Below are positions 1 to 9,018 of a stretch of 64,000 nt of DNA, piece after piece. The notes below the pieces were generated by a model. That model saw only the letters and a list, made by a program, of their open reading frames with translations, did no database searches and was not told the origin of the DNA. The first letter of the stretch is position 1; each line of letters begins with the position of its first letter. This stretch comes from Nitrososphaerota archaeon. GTDB taxonomy: Archaea > Thermoproteota > Nitrososphaeria > Nitrososphaerales > Nitrososphaeraceae. The stretch is taken from contig VBPX01000032.1 of the NCBI GenBank assembly GCA_005877075.1, forward strand, positions 1 through 64,000, written 5' to 3'. The position numbers and the translations under genes were made by a program.

Positions 1-922
1 ATGAAACTTGAATGTTCTTTATGAAATTGTTTAGCATAATCCTTGAAATGGCATGCATTTTTATCACGTCCTGGCCAGTTGGACCTGGTGATACTCCATT
101 TACCAGATTTTTATTATACATTGGGGCTTCTTTGTGAATAAAGCTCAATGGGACAAATTCTGTAAACCCATTTGTCTCTTTTTGAATGGATCTTATCAAT
201 TCTAAATGATTAGCTTTATCTGTCGATGTTTCTATATGACCGTACATAATAGTTGAAGTCGTAGGTATTTTCAGCTTATGTGCCGAGGTAATAACATTAA
301 TCCAATCAGATACTGAAATTCTTCCAGGGGAAATCAAATCACGTAGATTTTGATCAAGAATCTCTGCTGCAGTCCCTGGCAAACTTCCTAACCCAGATTC
401 TTTTAACATGCTTAAATATTCTTTAACAGATAGTCCAGATCTATTTGAACCGTACAAAATTTCTTCGGGAGAAAAAGCGTGGATATGTATGTTTGGTAAC
501 TCTTTTTTTATAGCCTTACATATATCAACGTATAAGAATCCATCCATGTTCGGCGGCAATCCTGCTTGAATACAAATTTCAGTTGCACCTAATTTCCATG
601 CCTCTTCAGCTCTTTTCACAATTTCTTCTATTGGAAGAAAATAAGTTTCCTCATTTCTAAAATCTCTACTGTATGCACAAAATCCACATCTTTTGATGCA
701 AACGTTAGTAAAATTGATATTCCGATTAATAACATAGGTTACATTATCGCCAACATATTTTTTCCGTAGCATGTCTGCAACAATTGCAGTCATTATCATT
801 TCAATTCCTGTTGAATCAAATAATTGGGTTGCCTGTTCTACAGATAAATTCTTAGAATCCAGAGATTTATTCAAGATATCCGAAATGACTGGATCTATCT
901 CCTTCATCATAGATTCTAACAT
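1..922 (-). CDS. cofH: CofH, FO synthase subunit 2 (3' end outside window)
   Basis: Radical-SAM enzyme that joins a tyrosine-derived fragment to the ribityl-diaminouracil, the first half of FO (F420 chromophore) synthesis. Reading the minus strand from 922 gives about 307 residues with the radical-SAM cluster motif CIKRCGFC (Cys75, Cys79, Cys82) and the family stretches ICIQAGLPP and TSTIMYGHIET. The family is usually near 380 residues, so the C-terminus is cut by the window edge. The start ATG shares one base with the cofG stop (TGATG), a translational-coupling arrangement that fixes the start. Seen: motif and overlap; function is from family knowledge. Confidence 0.93.
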   Translation of the reverse strand, partial: MLESMMKEIDPVISDILNKSLDSKNLSVEQATQLFDSTGIEMIMTAIVADMLRKKYVGDNVTYVINRNINFTNVCIKRCGFCAYSRDFRNEETYFLPIEEIVKRAEEAWKLGATEICIQAGLPPNMDGFLYVDICKAIKKELPNIHIHAFSPEEILYGSNRSGLSVKEYLSMLKESGLGSLPGTAAEILDQNLRDLISPGRISVSDWINVITSAHKLKIPTTSTIMYGHIETSTDKANHLELIRSIQKETNGFTEFVPLSFIHKEAPMYNKNLVNGVSPGPTGQDVIKMHAISRIMLNNFIKNIQVS

Positions 923-2145
923 CAATTTAATTCCACCTTGACCACCCCATTAATATCAGATAACTCCGATATATAGTTCCAAAGATTATTAGAGATAAAA
1001 TCTCTTTTGTTTAAAAGAAATTCCGGATAAACAGCAAGTCTCCCCACTAACCTATAACCTGCTTTTTCAGTAGCGTCCTTAACATAATTAATGTTAGGCC
1101 ATGGAGATTCCGGATTCACATAATCAATTGTCAGGGGAGATATTCCACCCCAATCATTAATACCTGCACTAATGTAGTTGGGATAATGTTTAGGGGTAAG
1201 ATTGGGTGGGACTTGAATGTTCATATGTGGAAGTATAATCCTTGCCAGGGAAACTGTAAGAATAAATAAATCATATGTTGGAGGTGAAAAATTCTTCATT
1301 TTGGTATTGTATTTGGGCACGTGGTTTTGCATTATTATCTCTTGAATGTTTCCAAATTTTTGATGAATTTGCCTTATAGTAAACAATGAGTCAATTATTT
1401 CTTCTAAGGTTTCCCCAATTCCTATGAGCAATCCCGTGGTAATAGGTATTTTTAATTTACCTGAGTTTTCGAGAACCCGAATTCTGGCTCTTGGGTTTTT
1501 GCTGGGCGCAAATTCATGTGGCATATTCTTACCTGCAAGTCTTTCACTAGATGTTTCTAGCATGCATCCAAGACTCACATTAGATCTTTTGAGCATCGAT
1601 AATTCGTCATAATTCAAAGTACCTGCATTAGTATGCGGTAATAGTCCTGTTTCTTTTAGAATCAAATTGCTTATTTGTTCTATATATTCAGTAGTAGATG
1701 AACAATTGTGTTTTTTTAACCAATCCCTAAATTCGGGATATTTTTGTTCTGGTTTTTCTCCAGTCACAATTAATGCTTCTGTACATTTTAGACTTTTACC
1801 TAATCTTGCAATATGTAATACCTGATCCTTTGTAAGAATTGATAAATCAAAATCTGACAATTCTTTTTTGTAAGTACAGTAAGAACACGTATCCCTACAT
1901 AGATTAACCAAATTTATGAATACTTTTCTGGAATAAGTTATTAGACCATTTTTACAATTATCTCTTAGTATCTTTGCTAGTTTGCATAGGGATTTTGTGT
2001 CATATTGTTTTATCAACTCATAAATTTCATCTTTAGTAATCGGGATATTTTGTATTTTCTGAGCAATTTCATTGATTGCCGACAGGTCTAATTCATCCAG
2101 TTGAGATTTCAACGCTTTATTTATTGAAGGCATTATTATTAACAA
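922..2145 (-). CDS. cofG: CofG, FO synthase subunit 1
   Basis: Radical-SAM 7,8-didemethyl-8-hydroxy-5-deazariboflavin synthase subunit, closing the deazaflavin ring of coenzyme F420 together with CofH. The 407-residue product carries the cluster motif CRDTCSYC (Cys83, Cys87, Cys90), followed by the (beta/alpha)8 SAM region with VTGEKPEQKYPEF and TTGLLIGIGET, as in other CofG proteins. It is the first gene of a two-gene minus-strand operon with cofH. A second ATG four codons downstream is an equally possible start. The length suits a separate CofG, not the fused FbiC of actinobacteria. Confidence 0.95.
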   Translation of the reverse strand: MLIIMPSINKALKSQLDELDLSAINEIAQKIQNIPITKDEIYELIKQYDTKSLCKLAKILRDNCKNGLITYSRKVFINLVNLCRDTCSYCTYKKELSDFDLSILTKDQVLHIARLGKSLKCTEALIVTGEKPEQKYPEFRDWLKKHNCSSTTEYIEQISNLILKETGLLPHTNAGTLNYDELSMLKRSNVSLGCMLETSSERLAGKNMPHEFAPSKNPRARIRVLENSGKLKIPITTGLLIGIGETLEEIIDSLFTIRQIHQKFGNIQEIIMQNHVPKYNTKMKNFSPPTYDLFILTVSLARIILPHMNIQVPPNLTPKHYPNYISAGINDWGGISPLTIDYVNPESPWPNINYVKDATEKAGYRLVGRLAVYPEFLLNKRDFISNNLWNYISELSDINGVVKVELN

Positions 2146-2175
2146 TTTGTTTCAACAATAATTTTCAATTGTTCA

Positions 2176-2199
2176 GTTATGCCCATAACGAAAGTTATG
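2176..2199. promoter_or_regulatory. GTTATG/CATAAC repeat cluster upstream of cofG
   Basis: Three hexamers in alternating orientation: GTTATG (2176-2181), two bases, CATAAC (2184-2189), GAAA, GTTATG (2194-2199). The first two form a 6-2-6 palindrome and the last two a six-pair hairpin closed by a GAAA tetraloop. The cluster lies 31 to 54 bases before the cofG start, where the promoter of the cofGH operon should be. An operator or leader hairpin is inferred, not shown. Confidence 0.4.
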
Positions 2200-2274
2200 A
2201 TGATTGCAAAGGATAAAACGGCATAAAATCAAATTAATCGTAATTGGCTTTTTCTAAACCATCTTTCATATTTA

Positions 2275-3474
2275 TCATATGTGAAATGGATGCTGCTTTG
2301 CATCAAGCACATAATCTCTATCACGCCATTTTATTACTCTTTTTCCCTTTGAATAAAATGCAGATATTAAGAAACAAAAAGTTACTACTGTACATCCCAA
2401 TGGGAAGCCTAAACCATAAATTGATTTCTGTGAGAGACCGAAATGAGCCTGTACGATGGTACATGTAAGTATTAGAAGAATTGTCAACAAATTAACAGTC
2501 AAAAGAAATTCACCGTACTGATAATTTGCAAAGTAAAGTAAAGAAGGCAAAATTAGAAGAGGTTCAAATAGAATAAAAAAAACAGCTGCTGTAACCATCA
2601 ATGCAGATTTTTTCTGCTGTGTATGTAAAGGAATGATTATGCGTCGTAATGCATGCCATAAAGAATGGGGATCGCGTGCCCACAATGCCTCTATATATCC
2701 TTCGCCCCTGACTAACCTCAATTTCAATCCTTCTTCTTTTACTTTTCGTCCTAATGCTCCATCCTCCACTAACTCTTGACGTACTTTCTCATGTGTACCT
2801 ATTTGCTCGTAAGCTTTTCTCGTTATAAGATAAAAACTACCGAAAAAATAACCGATCCTATTTTTTGGATTATTTACACGTAGTGGCGAATATCTTGAAT
2901 GTAGGAATACAGATAGTACGGGCAATGTAAATTTTGTAAAGATATCATAACACAAAAGTTTAGGAACAAGTGTAAGTGCATCAAGTTCTTCATGAATCAT
3001 CGTATTAACTGCAGAAGTTAATACATCAGATTTGTGTACGGTATCAGCATCAGTAAACAAAAGAATTTCTCGAGACGATTTTTGGAAACCTTGAAAACAC
3101 GCCCAATTCTTACCAACCCAATCGTCTGGTCTAGGAGGAGCTTTTACTACTATCAAATTACGATGTTCTTTGGAGATCTCTGAAATAATTTGCAAAGTTT
3201 TATCAGTTGATGAATCATCAATAACGATTACCTCGTAATTATCATAATCTTGGGATAACAAACTTTGGAGGCATTTCAAGATTGTTTCTTCCTCATTTCT
3301 TGCAGGTACAATAATGCTAACCTTGGGTTTTGATTTTATTCTATAGTTTGCTGACCATTCTAATTTTGGAGACCTGGAAATTGATCTTGTAATGCAAATA
3401 AGAAAATATGCCCAACAAGCAAGGATTGCTGAATTGATTGCCAATATAATTCCTAGTATTATTAATATGATCAA
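2275..3474 (-). CDS. Membrane-bound family 2 glycosyltransferase
   Basis: A 399-residue GT-A fold transferase. An N-terminal membrane helix (about residues 1-27) is followed by the GT2 core: VSIIVPARNEEETILKC (about 52-68), VIDDSSTDKT (about 83-92) and the metal-binding FTDADT. An acidic ELVEDGALG motif and an RW-like WHALRRI lie further on, then two to three C-terminal membrane helices. This layout resembles carotenoid or lipid glycosyltransferases that act at the cytoplasmic membrane. The acceptor cannot be told from the sequence. It is transcribed toward cofG with about 130 bases between them, so co-transcription is possible but not obvious. Confidence 0.85.
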   Translation of the reverse strand: MIILIILGIILAINSAILACWAYFLICITRSISRSPKLEWSANYRIKSKPKVSIIVPARNEEETILKCLQSLLSQDYDNYEVIVIDDSSTDKTLQIISEISKEHRNLIVVKAPPRPDDWVGKNWACFQGFQKSSREILLFTDADTVHKSDVLTSAVNTMIHEELDALTLVPKLLCYDIFTKFTLPVLSVFLHSRYSPLRVNNPKNRIGYFFGSFYLITRKAYEQIGTHEKVRQELVEDGALGRKVKEEGLKLRLVRGEGYIEALWARDPHSLWHALRRIIIPLHTQQKKSALMVTAAVFFILFEPLLILPSLLYFANYQYGEFLLTVNLLTILLILTCTIVQAHFGLSQKSIYGLGFPLGCTVVTFCFLISAFYSKGKRVIKWRDRDYVLDAKQHPFHI

Positions 3475-3627
3475 TTGATATCATTGGTTTTTTACGAAAG
3501 ATAGAGTATAAGCCTGTATAGATTTCATATTAAAATGTATTCATTAATCGAAGATTCTGAAAGATAAAATGATTCAAAGTAAACCCATTAAAATTATCGT
3601 GTAATTTGCCATCAGAAAAGCGTATGC

Positions 3628-3924
3628 TCATACACCCAAAATCTGCTTTAGTAAAGCCCGATAATCCACATTTTCTTTGATACTACCAGGTGCCGGTAAT
3701 TCAAAGATTAAAGGAATAGGACGTTTAGCTCTAATACTCGTAAGTTGATTCCTGATTTCCTTTCCTATATCTTCACTGATGAGTACAAGTCCAACATCAC
3801 TAGCAGTATCTAGGCTATTGATGTGTTGTAATGCTTCGGAAGACAATTCAACTTTAATGCCTTCAACGCCAGCAAGTTGAAAGCTCGTTACGAAAATTCT
3901 ACTCCCAACAGCCATTATTCTCAA
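3628..3924 (-). CDS. atpF: V/A-type ATP synthase subunit F
   Basis: A 98-residue protein matching the small Rossmann-like F (NtpG) subunit of archaeal A-type ATP synthases: the N-terminal MRIMAVGSRIFVTSFQLAGV, a central VGLVLISEDIG strand and the C-terminal RPIPLIFELPAPGS. It sits on the central stalk in the complex. No other ATPase subunit is in the window, so the gene is detached from the main atp cluster. It is divergent from apgM with about 120 bases between. The match is by pattern; length and motif order agree with the family. Confidence 0.85.
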   Translation of the reverse strand: MRIMAVGSRIFVTSFQLAGVEGIKVELSSEALQHINSLDTASDVGLVLISEDIGKEIRNQLTSIRAKRPIPLIFELPAPGSIKENVDYRALLKQILGV

Positions 3925-4044
3925 TTTGTCTTAAAGACCTAATTCAAAAGTTCTTTTTAATCCTTTGTATGGGATATTTGACGAAAATGAGATCCCAGAT
4001 ATCTTGACATTACAGATAAATCATGGGTTTTTATCTCTTCCAAC

Positions 4045-5334
4045 ATGCCTGTTAATCGAGATTTAAGAATTTTGTATATTCTGCTAGATGGAATTGGAGA
4101 CCTCCCAAGTCCAAGTTTGAATGGGAAAACTCCATTGGAGGCCGCCAGTACTCCAAATATTGATGCTTTAGCCATAAATGGGAAAATGGGCCAGGTAATA
4201 AGCGTAGGAAAAGGAATAGCACCCCAATCAGATATTGCGGTATTCAACATGCTCGGTTACAATTTTCAGGGACAAAAATACGTGGGAAGGGGAATCGTAG
4301 AAATAATTGGTTGTGGGATTGATTTTCGTGATGGAGATCTCGCCTTAAGAGGTAATTTCGCAACATTAGCTAAAGATAAAATAATTGATAGACGTGCAGG
4401 TCGCGATATTGTTAAACAAGAAGCAAGCGATATCTGTGCGTTTCTAGAAGATAATATCAAATTTAATGATCCCGCTGTTTCAGTCGAAATAACACCAACT
4501 ATATCACACCGTGTTATTATTAAATTTAGACACAATAAAAAATATCTCTCTGATAAAATAACAAATACTGATCCTGCATATAGTAAAGTTAATGGCATAG
4601 GTATTGCTAAAACTGACGTCCAGAGTATGGTGGTCCAGGAATGCAAGTCTGAGGATGATTCAGAAGTATCAATATTATCGGCCAAGATTGTGAACGAATT
4701 TACTCAAAAGTGCATTTCTCTTCTAAAGGAACATCCAATAAATCTGAATAGGATTTCTGAGAAAAAGAAGCCAATGAATGTAATCCTGTTGCGCGATGCC
4801 GGCAATAGCATTTCCTCACTTCGACCTATTAACGAAAAGTATGGCATCTCTTGCTCTTGTTTGGTTGATATGCCTGTAGAAATTGGGATAGCCAAAATTC
4901 TAGGGATGAAACTATTTTGTTCAGAAAAAATTGATGACTATGAAACAAAAGGAAAAGAGGTTGCAGAAATTCTCAAATCTTATAATCTCATATATGTTCA
5001 TATAAAAGGACCTGATGAATATGGACACGATGGCGATGCTCTGGGGAAAAAATCCAATATCGAATTAATTGATCAAAATTTCTTCGGTCAATTTTTGAAA
5101 AATGCAAATAAACCTTACGTGATAGTTATTTCGGGCGACCACTCAACTCCATGTATTAAAAAATCGCATTCTGATGATCCAATTCCATTGTTGGTATCGG
5201 GAAATGGTATCAAAAGTGACGGAAGTCAACGCTTTACCGAATCATGGGGAAGCAAAGGATCCATTGGAACATTGAAAGGGGCCGAAGTAATTTCAACTGT
5301 ACTGAGTATGATTCATACGCAAAGAGGAAAATAA
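4045..5334 (+). CDS. apgM: Cofactor-independent phosphoglycerate mutase, archaeal type
   Basis: Interconverts 3- and 2-phosphoglycerate in glycolysis/gluconeogenesis, using two metals and a phosphoserine. The 429-residue product has the N-terminal metal motif LLDGIGDLP (Asp15), the nucleophile region QSDIAVFNMLGY (Ser62), VGRGIVEIIGCGI, then HIKGPDEYGHDGD and the C-terminal GDHSTPC metal site, in alkaline-phosphatase-superfamily order. This is the archaeal (ApgM) rather than the bacterial GpmI class. It starts at ATG and lies alone on the plus strand. With fbp and tpiA at 54.7-56.5 kb it supplies the gluconeogenic route from fixed carbon. Confidence 0.96.
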   Translation: MPVNRDLRILYILLDGIGDLPSPSLNGKTPLEAASTPNIDALAINGKMGQVISVGKGIAPQSDIAVFNMLGYNFQGQKYVGRGIVEIIGCGIDFRDGDLALRGNFATLAKDKIIDRRAGRDIVKQEASDICAFLEDNIKFNDPAVSVEITPTISHRVIIKFRHNKKYLSDKITNTDPAYSKVNGIGIAKTDVQSMVVQECKSEDDSEVSILSAKIVNEFTQKCISLLKEHPINLNRISEKKKPMNVILLRDAGNSISSLRPINEKYGISCSCLVDMPVEIGIAKILGMKLFCSEKIDDYETKGKEVAEILKSYNLIYVHIKGPDEYGHDGDALGKKSNIELIDQNFFGQFLKNANKPYVIVISGDHSTPCIKKSHSDDPIPLLVSGNGIKSDGSQRFTESWGSKGSIGTLKGAEVISTVLSMIHTQRGK

Positions 5335-5356
5335 GGAGGTAATTCTATTCAGTTAT

Positions 5357-5764
5357 CTACTGTTCGGCTCCAGTCAAGATTACCTTACACTGTTCACATA
5401 CTTTTTCATCTATGTTACTTTCAAGACTATGATGAGCATCACATATGATTAGCGAGTAACGCATATAATTGCACAATGCGATAAATTTGGATAAAGTTTT
5501 TGCAGTATACGCTCTATTTGTAGAAAGATCGTCACTAATTTCTTTTATCATGCCCATTATTTCATATTGTGATATTAATTTTGAGATTAGTTCATTATCA
5601 CCGCGTGTACCTCGTAGATAATTGCTTACAGCAGCTTGTGTAATTCCTAGCAATCTGGCCACTTCTTCCTCTTTTAGACCCTTCCCACTCACCAGCTCCT
5701 TCGATAAGATTGCTCTTACCGCGGGGATTAATAATTTGGATTCAATTTCTGATGGAAGTAGCAT
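5357..5764 (-). CDS. XRE-type HTH regulator with C-terminal Cys/His cluster (COG2522-like)
   Basis: A 135-residue predicted transcription regulator. A helix-turn-helix is evident at about residues 30-55 (EEEVARLLGITQAAVSNYL), typical of archaeal COG2522 proteins. The C-terminal third has CDAHHSLESNIDEKVCEQC, a Cys/His set that could bind metal. It is convergent with apgM (22 bases apart). The regulated genes are unknown. The C-terminal metal site is an inference from residue spacing. Confidence 0.8.
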   Translation of the reverse strand: MLLPSEIESKLLIPAVRAILSKELVSGKGLKEEEVARLLGITQAAVSNYLRGTRGDNELISKLISQYEIMGMIKEISDDLSTNRAYTAKTLSKFIALCNYMRYSLIICDAHHSLESNIDEKVCEQCKVILTGAEQ

Positions 5765-6028
5765 TAGGTGAGCCTAAATATCACTTATTAAATATATATA
5801 GTTTGTTTTACACTTATTTCGAGAATCGACTTAGTGAAATTTAGAATGGTGGCAAGAAATCTAAATAACAATTTTCAAATTATTTGTATCTCGCGTCCAG
5901 AGACAAAAGCCAGATTCGGTTAATGCTCCGATCACCATTTGGAATATAATGTACGCATCTATGCACATTTGTAAAATTTATACCAAAAATTACATTTATT
6001 AATACTCATAGTTCTAATTGACTAGATA

Positions 6029-6481
6029 TTGCAAAAATTCGACGAATTAGACATGAAAATATTGTCAGAACTATCTAAGAATGCTAATATTTCAATACCT
6101 CGATTGAGTAAATTATTATCAATAAATTCTTCAGTTTTGTATAGCCGAATTAAACGCCTTTATAAAAGAAATTTGATCCAGAAATCAACAATAATTGTAA
6201 ATGAACCTCTTTTGGGAATAAATGTCAAGGCCGTTGTTGGAATAAATAGAGACCCCAAATTAAAGGAGGACATCCACACTGCCTTGTTGAAGATATTTCA
6301 GATAATATCAATTTCTGAAGTTACTGGTAGATTCGATATATTAGTGACTATTAGTGCTACTACACTTGAGGAACTTCATAATGTTGTTATAAAACAAATT
6401 GGTAAAATCGAAGGAGTTCAAAATACTGAAACATTTGTAGAGATGCAAAGGACTGAGAAAGATCGTAAATTTTCTACTTAA
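6029..6481 (+). CDS. Lrp/AsnC family transcription regulator
   Basis: A 150-residue protein with the N-terminal winged HTH (DELDMKILSELSKNANISIP) and the C-terminal RAM ligand-binding domain (ISEVTGRFDILVTISATTLEEL). Such archaeal regulators form dimers or octamers that respond to amino acids. The start is TTG at 6029, since no in-frame ATG precedes the HTH. It stands alone, so its target is not apparent. Two short AT-rich segments upstream could hold the TATA box. Confidence 0.88.
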   Translation: MQKFDELDMKILSELSKNANISIPRLSKLLSINSSVLYSRIKRLYKRNLIQKSTIIVNEPLLGINVKAVVGINRDPKLKEDIHTALLKIFQIISISEVTGRFDILVTISATTLEELHNVVIKQIGKIEGVQNTETFVEMQRTEKDRKFST

Positions 6482-6889
6482 TTCCCTCACTAAGTTAATG
6501 AGATAAACATGAAAAATATGTGTATTGAATAAATCTTCTTACTGATTTGAGTAACATACTTAAAATACCGTCTGATATAAAAATTTTCACAGTAAATTTT
6601 GTTTCCTTGTTTGCGCACTAATGTAATATAATATCATATGACATTTATGGAAAAAATTAGCAATGATAAGAAAAATTCGCATCATTTATTAACATCTTAA
6701 TTTTAAGTTTATAATTGTCCTGGATAATTCAAAAGTGGGTTCTCCCTTTGGTAATTTTTTGATTTTTGGCAGTTATATAGAGACTCTTTGTTGTCAAATT
6801 TATCCTAGTTTGCACATATGCAATCAACTTGATTTTATTTTCGATATCGATAGATTCAAATAATGCATTAATGGATAAAATGTGAATTT
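6482..6889. other. Intergenic stretch, no gene seen
   Basis: About 400 AT-rich bases between the Lrp-type regulator and secE. All six frames are broken by frequent stops, and no convincing short protein, tRNA or strong hairpin was found. It presumably carries the secE promoter. Confidence 0.5.
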
Positions 6890-7069
6890 TTGTCTATAGT
6901 ACAACAAAAAATATTGGAAATAATTCAAACATTAAAACTTGCAAAAAAAACAAGCAAAGACGACTATATGACCCATCTTAGATTGGTGCTTTTGGGAATA
7001 GGTATTGTAGGCGGAATCGCTTTTGTTATAAAATTGATTGCAGAATTTCTTACATTTTCGACCAAATAA
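6890..7069 (+). CDS. secE: SecE/Sec61-gamma, protein translocase subunit
   Basis: A short gene of 59 residues beginning at TTG. The product has an amphipathic N-terminal helix (QQKILEIIQTLKLAKKT), the conserved hinge SKDDYMTHLRLVLLG, and one transmembrane helix (GIGIVGGIAFVIKLIAEFL). This is the standard architecture of archaeal SecE, which clamps the SecY channel. An in-frame stop at 6869 rules out an ATG start upstream, so TTG at 6890 is the likely start. In many archaea secE precedes nusG and ribosomal protein genes; here purP follows instead. Confidence 0.88.
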   Translation: MSIVQQKILEIIQTLKLAKKTSKDDYMTHLRLVLLGIGIVGGIAFVIKLIAEFLTFSTK

Positions 7070-7135
7070 TCATCTTGTTTTATTGCAGGAACGAAATTTC
7101 GAATGATATTAATTTCCTAATCGTATTAGCCATTT

Positions 7136-8176
7136 ATGGTAGTTAATTTGCGAAAAATCATTTGTACTCTTGGATCTCATTGTTCACTTCAAGTATTAAA
7201 AGGTGCAAAGGATGAAGGATTCAAAACATTACTGATAACCGAAAAGAAGAGGTATCATGTATACAGTAGATTCAACTTTATTGATCATGTCATATTAGTT
7301 GATAAGTTTAGAGATATTCTAGAACCGAGTATTCAAAACAGATTAAATGAATTGAAGTCTATTTTTATCCCTCACGGTACTCTAATATCGAGTTTAAGTT
7401 CAGACGAAATAGAAAATATTAATGTACCTGTTTTTGGTAATAAATTTATCCTAAGATGGGAAGCAGATAGAAGTCTAAAACAAAAACTGATGGTAGAATC
7501 AAAATTACAAATACCAAAAGCCATAAAATCTAAAGAAGAAATTAATGATTTATGTATTGTAAAGCTGCATGGCGCTGCTGGTGGTAAAGGTTATTTTCTT
7601 GCTTCAGATAAGAAGGGTTTTGAGGAAGGATGCAACAAACTATTGAATGATAATGTTATTACTGATGAGAATGAACTTTACATTCAGGAATATGTAAAAG
7701 GAGTTCCAGTTTTCCTTCATTTCTTTTATTCTCCAATTTCAGGAGACATTGAATTCATGGGTGTAGATAGAAGATACGAATCAGACATTGATGGAATCTC
7801 CCGCATTCCTTCAAAACATCAACTTAATGTTGAAATAGAACCTACTTATAACGTAGTTGGAAATATCCCTCTTGTCCTAAGAGAATCACTTCTTGAAGAA
7901 GTTTATCAAATGGGTGAAAATTTTGTAAGAGCATCAAAAAGACTTGTACCACCGGGAATTCCCGGACCGTTTTGTTTGGAAGGAGTATATACTAAGGAGG
8001 CAAAATTCATTACATTTGAATTTTCTGCTAGAATCGTCGCTGGAACAAATCTGTATATGTCGGGATCTCAATATGCTAATCTTTTGTTTGAAAATGGCAT
8101 GAGTATGGGTAGAAGAATTGCACTTGAAATAAAAAATGGTATCTATAAAAGAAAGTTAAATACAATACTAACATAG
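7136..8176 (+). CDS. purP: PurP, formate-dependent AICAR formyl ligase
   Basis: ATP-grasp enzyme that formylates AICAR with formate and ATP to FAICAR, the archaeal replacement for the folate-dependent PurH step in purine synthesis. The 346 residues include the N-terminal ICTLGSHCSLQVLKGAKDEG, the FIPHGTL segment, the ATP-grasp lysine/glycine loop VKLHGAAGGKGYF and the C-terminal PGIPGPFCLEGVYT and FEFSARIVAGTN. Full family length. It starts at ATG 67 bases after secE, possibly co-transcribed with it. Archaea can have several PurP paralogues, some of unknown activity. Confidence 0.93.
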   Translation: MVVNLRKIICTLGSHCSLQVLKGAKDEGFKTLLITEKKRYHVYSRFNFIDHVILVDKFRDILEPSIQNRLNELKSIFIPHGTLISSLSSDEIENINVPVFGNKFILRWEADRSLKQKLMVESKLQIPKAIKSKEEINDLCIVKLHGAAGGKGYFLASDKKGFEEGCNKLLNDNVITDENELYIQEYVKGVPVFLHFFYSPISGDIEFMGVDRRYESDIDGISRIPSKHQLNVEIEPTYNVVGNIPLVLRESLLEEVYQMGENFVRASKRLVPPGIPGPFCLEGVYTKEAKFITFEFSARIVAGTNLYMSGSQYANLLFENGMSMGRRIALEIKNGIYKRKLNTILT

Positions 8177-8219
8177 GTTAACACGAGTCGTAATCTAGCA
8201 AATTATAATATAGAAGTCA

Positions 8220-8864
8220 TTACTGGATCACATCTACAGAATTTGTCAAGCCATAGATTGGTTTGTTCAAAAAATGACCTCCAGTTTTTTGATCATTAAT
8301 ATCCATCAATATTACTTTTTCATTTATGAGTGATACTGCTATAGGGACATCTTCCCATTCCAGGACTCCATTGGTTAATATATCAACCTTACAATCAAAA
8401 CCTAGTGTGTTGTTATTTTTAATTTTAAAAACAAATCCTAACCTATTTTGTGTACCCGAATCCATTGGTTCATTTGCGGCTGGTTTGTAAACGATTGTAT
8501 GAAAATGAATATCATTTCCGTCAGTATTAATCATTGTAAAGTTGGTCTTAAAATAGGTAACATTATCATTTTGGATGTCGATCCTCCATTTTCCTCCTAA
8601 GAGATAATTTGAGGAAAGATTTGTATTGATATCATTAACAGTGTTTGTGTTATTGTATTTAACTGGCGAAGATAAAATTGTGTTTATTGTTCCTTCCGCA
8701 TTAATAGATATACCTGCGGACTTTGATGGATTGGTAGCAGAAGTTGCCCCAAATGCATAAGACCTAAATTCACTATGGCCCTGTAAAATGAAGGTTTCAA
8801 GACAAACAATAAACGAAAGTATACTAATAATAAAAAAAATATGCAAATATCTACTCAGTATCAT
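8220..8864 (-). CDS. Secreted or membrane-anchored protein of unknown function
   Basis: A 214-residue protein not recognised as a family. Residues about 5-27 form a hydrophobic signal peptide or anchor (LHIFFIISILSFIVCLETFI). The rest is hydrophilic, Asn/Thr-rich and predicted beta-rich, with segments such as GGKWRIDIQND and NDIHFHTIVYKP that suggest an extracellular beta-sandwich. It is convergent with purP and divergent from the MBL nuclease gene. No ligand-binding or catalytic motif was seen. Confidence 0.65.
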   Translation of the reverse strand: MILSRYLHIFFIISILSFIVCLETFILQGHSEFRSYAFGATSATNPSKSAGISINAEGTINTILSSPVKYNNTNTVNDINTNLSSNYLLGGKWRIDIQNDNVTYFKTNFTMINTDGNDIHFHTIVYKPAANEPMDSGTQNRLGFVFKIKNNNTLGFDCKVDILTNGVLEWEDVPIAVSLINEKVILMDINDQKTGGHFLNKPIYGLTNSVDVIQ

Positions 8865-9018
8865 TACTCAAAATTAGAAATTTAACATAACTTAAATTTT
8901 ACTTCTGAAAATATTTATAATAACCAAGGGTCAGTAATTATTAATCCAATAAAAAATTTCTTTTACAAATTTTCTCAAGTACTAATATTAATATACTGTC
9001 CAAAAATCAGAGAGACTG

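Noticed and set aside
5840..6020. Possible tRNA-like segment upstream of the Lrp-type gene
   Set aside because: A few G/C-rich words occur, but no T-loop motif or acceptor stem can be formed.
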